Source: an uncultured Verrucomicrobiota bacterium
GTDB lineage: Bacteria; Verrucomicrobiota; Verrucomicrobiia; Chthoniobacterales; SZAS-18
Direction of reading: 5' to 3'
Length of the DNA stretch: 7,318 bases
Assembly: GCA_937873255.1 (NCBI GenBank)
Contig: CALMVM010000564.1
Coordinates: 1 to 7,318 of the forward strand
Positions 3,780-7,318 of the stretch are shown in pieces; within the stretch, counting starts at the first letter, position 1; each line of letters opens with the position of its first letter. The notes below the pieces were generated by a model, which worked only from the letters and a program-made list of their open reading frames with translations, did no database searches and was not told where the DNA came from. The translations under genes and the position numbers were made by a program.

Positions 3780-6719
3780 ATGAACGATGACCGCAACAAC
3801 TCGGGCCACCTCCCATCCGACAAAACCTCCCGCTTCCGTGTGGAAAGCTCGGGCGGAGTCGCTTGCGCCACTTGTGGCAGTTCGCTCGACCTCGCGGGGC
3901 CGGACGGCGGCTGCCTGAACTGTCTCGTGCGGTTCGCCCTTTCGCCCGATCACGACGGCACGGAAGCGGGCGAAGCACTTCTTGCCACGCACACCTTCGG
4001 GCACTTCGAGATTCTACTCGGCACAAACGGCTGGCCAGCGGAACTCGGTCGTGGCGCGATGGGCGTCACCTACCGGGCGCGGGACACGAACCTACATACC
4101 GAAGTGGCCTTGAAGGTCATCGGCGGCAACGTTGCCGGGCACCCGGCGGCACGCGCGGCGTTCCTGCGTGAAGCGCGCGCGGCGGCGCGGCTGCGGCATC
4201 CGAACGTGGCGAGCGTATTTCACTACGGCGAACAGGATGGCCAATGCTTTTACGTCATGGAACTGGTCGAGGGGGAAACACTAGAAGCTCGCCTGCGGCG
4301 CGAGGGGCCGCTGTCGCCGCCACTCGCGCTGGAAACTTGTCGGCAGGTGGCTTGCGCCCTCATGGAAGCGGAGGCGCTCAGCATGGTTCACCGCGACCTG
4401 AAGCCATCCAACCTCATGTTCGTCGCGCGGCGTGGGGACAGGGCGGACGACCAACCCCATGTCAAAGTCATCGACTTCGGCTTGGCCCAGGCAGCCGATC
4501 TGGCTGAGACGGAAGACGGCGGATTCGCGCCAACGGGTTTTGCCGGCACGCCCTCCTTTGCTAGCCCGGAGCAGTTCGCCCGCGATGGCGCGCAGGGGGT
4601 AGACACGCGTTCGGATATCTATTCGCTCGGCGTGACCCTCTGGTATCTGCTCTGCGGCAAGCTGCCTTTCAGCGGTTCGACGTTGACCGGCATCCACGCC
4701 CAACATTCCCAACCGGTCCTCCCGCTGGAACAACTGCGCGCGGCGCGTGTGCCCGGCTCGGTCATCGGCTTGCTGCAAAGGATGCTTCGATCTGACCCAC
4801 GCGAGCGGCCGGCGTCGGCCCGGGTCCTCATTGAGGAAATCCAGCGATGCCAAGCCGCCATCAACCCGGATCATCCGTCGACAGCGCGTCGCTGGTGGGC
4901 CGTTGCGGCGATGTTGCTCGCGCTCGGTGTCTTGATGGCGGTCTTCCTCAAACGCGGGGAGCGGAAAGATGGCAAGTCCTCCCAACCGTTGCCCGTGCCC
5001 GCTGACCGCTCGGTAGCAGTGTTGCCTTTTGAAAATCTCAGCGCTGACCCGAAGCTTGCATACTACAGCGATGGCACGCACGACCAGATCGCCTACGAAC
5101 TGGCTAACATCGCGCAAATGAGGGTGGTCACCGCCAACGAGGTCACCGCACCGCCGCCTGGCAAGCGCGACCTTGGACAGGTCGCCCGCGACCTCGGCGT
5201 CGTCTATCTGGTGGAAGGCGGCGTGTGGCGCGAGGGCGACCGGATGTGCGTGACGATCCGGCTCGTCGACACGCACGACCCCGCCCGCAATTGGAGCCAC
5301 CAGTACGAGGGCGCGGTCGCAGAGGAGTTTAACGTCCAACGCACGTTGACGCGTGAGTTGGTTAGTCGCTTGCGAGCGACGTTGACCCCGGCGGAGGATG
5401 CCGCGCTCAACCAGCCGCCGACGACCGATCCCGTTGCCTACGACCTGTACCTGCGCGCTTACCAGAGTCCCTCCACGTACAACACCGCGGAGGAGACGCG
5501 CCGGGGCTTCGCTGAACAGGTCACCCTGCTAGAGCAAGCCGTTGCACGCGACCCGAAGTTCGTCGCGGCCTACTGCGCGCTGGCGGCGGTGCACGACCGT
5601 TTCCAGTCACTCCACGGCAACGGGGCAACCACAGAAGACACCGTGGATCACCGCACGCAGGCCGAGATCGCGCTGCAAAATGCTCGCCGCCTTGCTCCCG
5701 ACGACGGCATGGTGCACCAAGCTCAAGCGCTGCACTTTTTCCAGAGCAGCTACGACAATAAGCAGGCGCGCTACGAGATCGATCTGGCGCGCAAGACCCT
5801 GCCCAACAACGCCGAACTGGAGCAGACCGCCGGGCTCATTGCCCGGAGCGCGGGCGATTGGGACGAAGCAGTGCGCTGCTTCGAGAAGGCCGACGCTCTC
5901 CAACCGCGCGAACTGGCAATCCTCAACCCGCTTTCGTGGATGTACCGTAACCTGCGGCTCTACCCGCAGGCGGACGCGACGCTCGCGCGCATCATCGCGC
6001 TCAAGTCTCCGAAGAACGGCCTGCCCAACAGACTTTCGCGCGCGACGATCCCGATGGAAGAGCGCGCCGACATTGAGCCGTTGCGCGCCACGCTGGCGGA
6101 GGAAGAAAAAAGCCTCACGGATGAGGACAGCGTCCGCCGTCTGAACTATTCCCGGATGATCCTCGCGCTCTGGACACACGATGCCGACGCACTTTCCCAT
6201 TTCGCCGCGCAGGTGCCCGCCGAACGTCCCTTCCGTTCTTTCCACGGTACGGTTTACCCGAACGCGTGGTTCGAGGGCATGGCAGCCCGGATGCGCGGGG
6301 ATGACGCGGCGGCGCGAACCGCCTTTGCTGCCGCCCGCGTCGAAGTGGAGCGTGTGTTCCAAGCGGACCCGAGCAACGACCGTGCTTTGAGCCTACTGGC
6401 AGTCATTGATGCCGGGTTAGGACACAAGGAAGACGCCATTCGTGAAGCCCGGCGCGCTTGCGACATGCTCGTGCGGCAGAACGCCCAGATTGTGCTGGTG
6501 ACGGCCCGCTGCCAACTGGCGACCGTGTACGCGTGGACCGGGGAGCGAGATCAAGCCCTCACCCTGCTCGACGAACTTGCTGGCGGCGCGGCGGAGTCCA
6601 TCTTGTGGTATCACGTGACCTACGGTGATCTCCGCTTGAGCCCCGCATGGGACCCGTTGCGCGGCGACCCGCGCTTCGAGGCGCTGATGCGGCGGCTCGC
6701 TCCTCGTCCGACGCCATGA
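3780..6719 (+). CDS. Membrane Ser/Thr protein kinase with N-terminal zinc ribbon and TolB-like/TPR C-terminal half
   Basis: This 979-residue receptor kinase phosphorylates proteins on Ser/Thr. A Cys4 ribbon comes first (Cys29, Cys32, Cys45, Cys48). The Hanks-type kinase domain runs from about 74 to 355, with glycine loop G90-R-G-A-M-G95, Lys112 in VALK, Glu131 as the probable alpha-C glutamate, HRDLKPSN (204-211), DFG (232-234), an SPE in place of APE (262-264) and Asp279. All catalytic residues are present, so it should be active. One membrane segment follows (about 372-390). Next is a TolB/FlgO-like domain (about 408-540) opening SVAVLPFENLSADP, then degenerate TPR repeats (about 550-935) and the closing YGDLRLSPAWDP. 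The kinase should face the cytoplasm and the TolB-TPR half the periplasm; charges on both sides of the membrane segment leave orientation as inference. The ATG at 3780 is 24 bases after the sigma gene, without a Shine-Dalgarno; the ribbon 28 residues in supports this start. The sigma factor is the likely target. Confidence 0.93.
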   Translation: MNDDRNNSGHLPSDKTSRFRVESSGGVACATCGSSLDLAGPDGGCLNCLVRFALSPDHDGTEAGEALLATHTFGHFEILLGTNGWPAELGRGAMGVTYRARDTNLHTEVALKVIGGNVAGHPAARAAFLREARAAARLRHPNVASVFHYGEQDGQCFYVMELVEGETLEARLRREGPLSPPLALETCRQVACALMEAEALSMVHRDLKPSNLMFVARRGDRADDQPHVKVIDFGLAQAADLAETEDGGFAPTGFAGTPSFASPEQFARDGAQGVDTRSDIYSLGVTLWYLLCGKLPFSGSTLTGIHAQHSQPVLPLEQLRAARVPGSVIGLLQRMLRSDPRERPASARVLIEEIQRCQAAINPDHPSTARRWWAVAAMLLALGVLMAVFLKRGERKDGKSSQPLPVPADRSVAVLPFENLSADPKLAYYSDGTHDQIAYELANIAQMRVVTANEVTAPPPGKRDLGQVARDLGVVYLVEGGVWREGDRMCVTIRLVDTHDPARNWSHQYEGAVAEEFNVQRTLTRELVSRLRATLTPAEDAALNQPPTTDPVAYDLYLRAYQSPSTYNTAEETRRGFAEQVTLLEQAVARDPKFVAAYCALAAVHDRFQSLHGNGATTEDTVDHRTQAEIALQNARRLAPDDGMVHQAQALHFFQSSYDNKQARYEIDLARKTLPNNAELEQTAGLIARSAGDWDEAVRCFEKADALQPRELAILNPLSWMYRNLRLYPQADATLARIIALKSPKNGLPNRLSRATIPMEERADIEPLRATLAEEEKSLTDEDSVRRLNYSRMILALWTHDADALSHFAAQVPAERPFRSFHGTVYPNAWFEGMAARMRGDDAAARTAFAAARVEVERVFQADPSNDRALSLLAVIDAGLGHKEDAIREARRACDMLVRQNAQIVLVTARCQLATVYAWTGERDQALTLLDELAGGAAESILWYHVTYGDLRLSPAWDPLRGDPRFEALMRRLAPRPTP

Positions 6720-6743
6720 ACGGGAACAATCCTTCGAAATCCT

Positions 6744-6763
6744 AAAACATCCGCCGCGGTTTT
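6744..6763 (+). terminator. Weak terminator-like hairpin after the kinase gene
   Basis: An A-tract (6744-6747), a short CCG/CGG stem (6751-6753 with 6757-6759) and a T-tract (6760-6763) lie 25 bases after the kinase stop. The A and T tracts can extend the stem, so it could work from either strand. The GC stem is only 3 bp and the T run only 4, so read-through into the hydrolase gene seems likely. Confidence 0.25.
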
Positions 6764-6824
6764 CCTGAGATGGAAAGCAGGGCTGGTTCCAAGGAGAATC
6801 GTCCGCAATCTAACCACGAAAACC

Positions 6825-7318
6825 ATGAGCTACCTCACCACCAAAGACGGCACGCAAATTTATTACAAGGACTGGGGCCCCGAGGATGGGCAAGTCGTCA
6901 CTTTCAGCCACGGCTGGCCGCTCAACGCGGACGCGTGGGAGGGCCAGATGTTCTTCCTAGCTTCGCATGGCTCCCGTTGCGTGGCGCACGACCGCCGCGG
7001 CCACGGACGTTCCGCGCAACCCTGGACCGGCAACGAGATGGACACCTACGCGGACGACTTGGCCGCACTCTTCGAGCACCTGGACCTGCGAGGAGCGACG
7101 TTGGTCGGCCACAGCACGGGCGGCGGCGAGGTCGCCCGCTACCTCGGCCGACACGGCACGGGTCGCGCGAAGGGCGCGGTTTTCGTTTCCTCCGTGCCGC
7201 CGATCATGGTCAAAACCGACGCCAACCCCGACGGCCTCCCGTTGGAAAACCTCGACGGTCTGCGTGCCGCCAGCGTCGCCAACCGCGCGCAGCTCTACAA
7301 GGATTTTGCCGCCGGTCC
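6825..7318 (+). CDS. Alpha/beta hydrolase of the non-haem chloroperoxidase type (3' end outside window)
   Basis: An open frame from ATG 6825 gives 164 full codons before the window ends. Residues 9-18 ([10 protein letters not shown]), [10 protein letters not shown] (29-38, oxyanion-hole region), HDRRGHGRS (55-63) and the nucleophile elbow [12 protein letters not shown] (95-106, Ser97) are typical of the cofactor-free haloperoxidase/esterase family. The later segment, V-P-P-I-M-V-K-T followed by N-P-D-G-L-P, also fits. The acid and histidine of the triad lie beyond the edge. Members are usually about 275 residues, so roughly 60 percent is seen. They hydrolyse esters or perhydrolyse short acids; halogenation in vitro is thought to be secondary, so the physiological substrate is unknown. 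The protein is probably cytoplasmic, as no signal peptide is visible. The ATG lacks a Shine-Dalgarno at proper spacing (AAGGAG at 6791 is 28 bases away). It lies 105 bases after the kinase gene, so it may have its own promoter. Confidence 0.9.
   Translation, partial: MSYLTTKDGTQIYYKDWGPEDGQVVTFSHGWPLNADAWEGQMFFLASHGSRCVAHDRRGHGRSAQPWTGNEMDTYADDLAALFEHLDLRGATLVGHSTGGGEVARYLGRHGTGRAKGAVFVSSVPPIMVKTDANPDGLPLENLDGLRAASVANRAQLYKDFAAG

Noticed and set aside
4281..5339. 352-residue open frame on the minus strand
   Set aside because: It lies wholly inside the Ser/Thr kinase gene, opposite the conserved HRD, DFG and TolB-like segments, so it is a shadow of that gene's codon bias.
5607..6362. 251-residue open frame on the minus strand
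   Set aside because: It is antisense to the TPR half of the kinase, shows no domain and is explained by high GC at third positions.
6716..6745. Nine-codon open frame overlapping the kinase stop as ATGA
   Set aside because: Too short to support, no ribosome-binding site and no coding signal; ATGA overlaps occur often by chance.
1..7318. CRISPR array, insertion sequence, tRNA or rRNA
   Set aside because: No regularly spaced repeats, transposase motifs, terminal inverted repeats with target duplications, or tRNA/rRNA-like segments were seen.

Overview
The window is GC-rich bacterial DNA, with genes reading left to right throughout. It most resembles a member of the Verrucomicrobiota; Planctomycetota is less likely. 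This rests on gene content: an ECF-like sigma factor of the family that begins F-P-x-T-x-W, directly followed by a very large Hanks-type Ser/Thr kinase with an N-terminal Cys4 ribbon and a TolB-like plus TPR C-terminal half. I know that pairing mainly from these phyla. No gene start shows a convincing Shine-Dalgarno sequence at normal spacing, which would fit such a lineage. The taxonomic call is inference.

Layout. Bases 1-1305 are the 3' part of a TPR protein that is clearly a paralogue of the C-terminal half of the complete kinase downstream. Bases 1306-1528 are non-coding and hold two stem-loops. A short basic protein of unknown function (1529-1765) is followed 30 bases later, in the same frame, by a histidine kinase without a sensor domain (1796-2662). 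A perfect 7-bp inverted repeat straddles the stop codon between them. Bases 2663-3005 are mostly non-coding and hold a direct repeat, an imperfect 11-bp stem-loop and a possible promoter. The sigma factor (about 3006-3755, start uncertain) and the 979-residue kinase (3780-6719) are 24 bases apart and look like one operon. After a 105-base gap an alpha/beta hydrolase of the non-haem chloroperoxidase type (from 6825) runs off the right edge.

How the genes may work together (inference). The membrane kinase probably senses something through its extracytoplasmic TolB-like/TPR half and signals inward to the adjacent sigma factor, which has no visible anti-sigma gene beside it. The upstream paralogue suggests the locus carries at least two such receptors with diverged sensing halves. 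The small protein and histidine kinase form a second signalling unit between them. The known parts are recognisable families. What is unusual is their stacking in one locus, the altered acidic region 2.2 of the sigma factor, and the uncharacterised small protein with its intercistronic hairpin.
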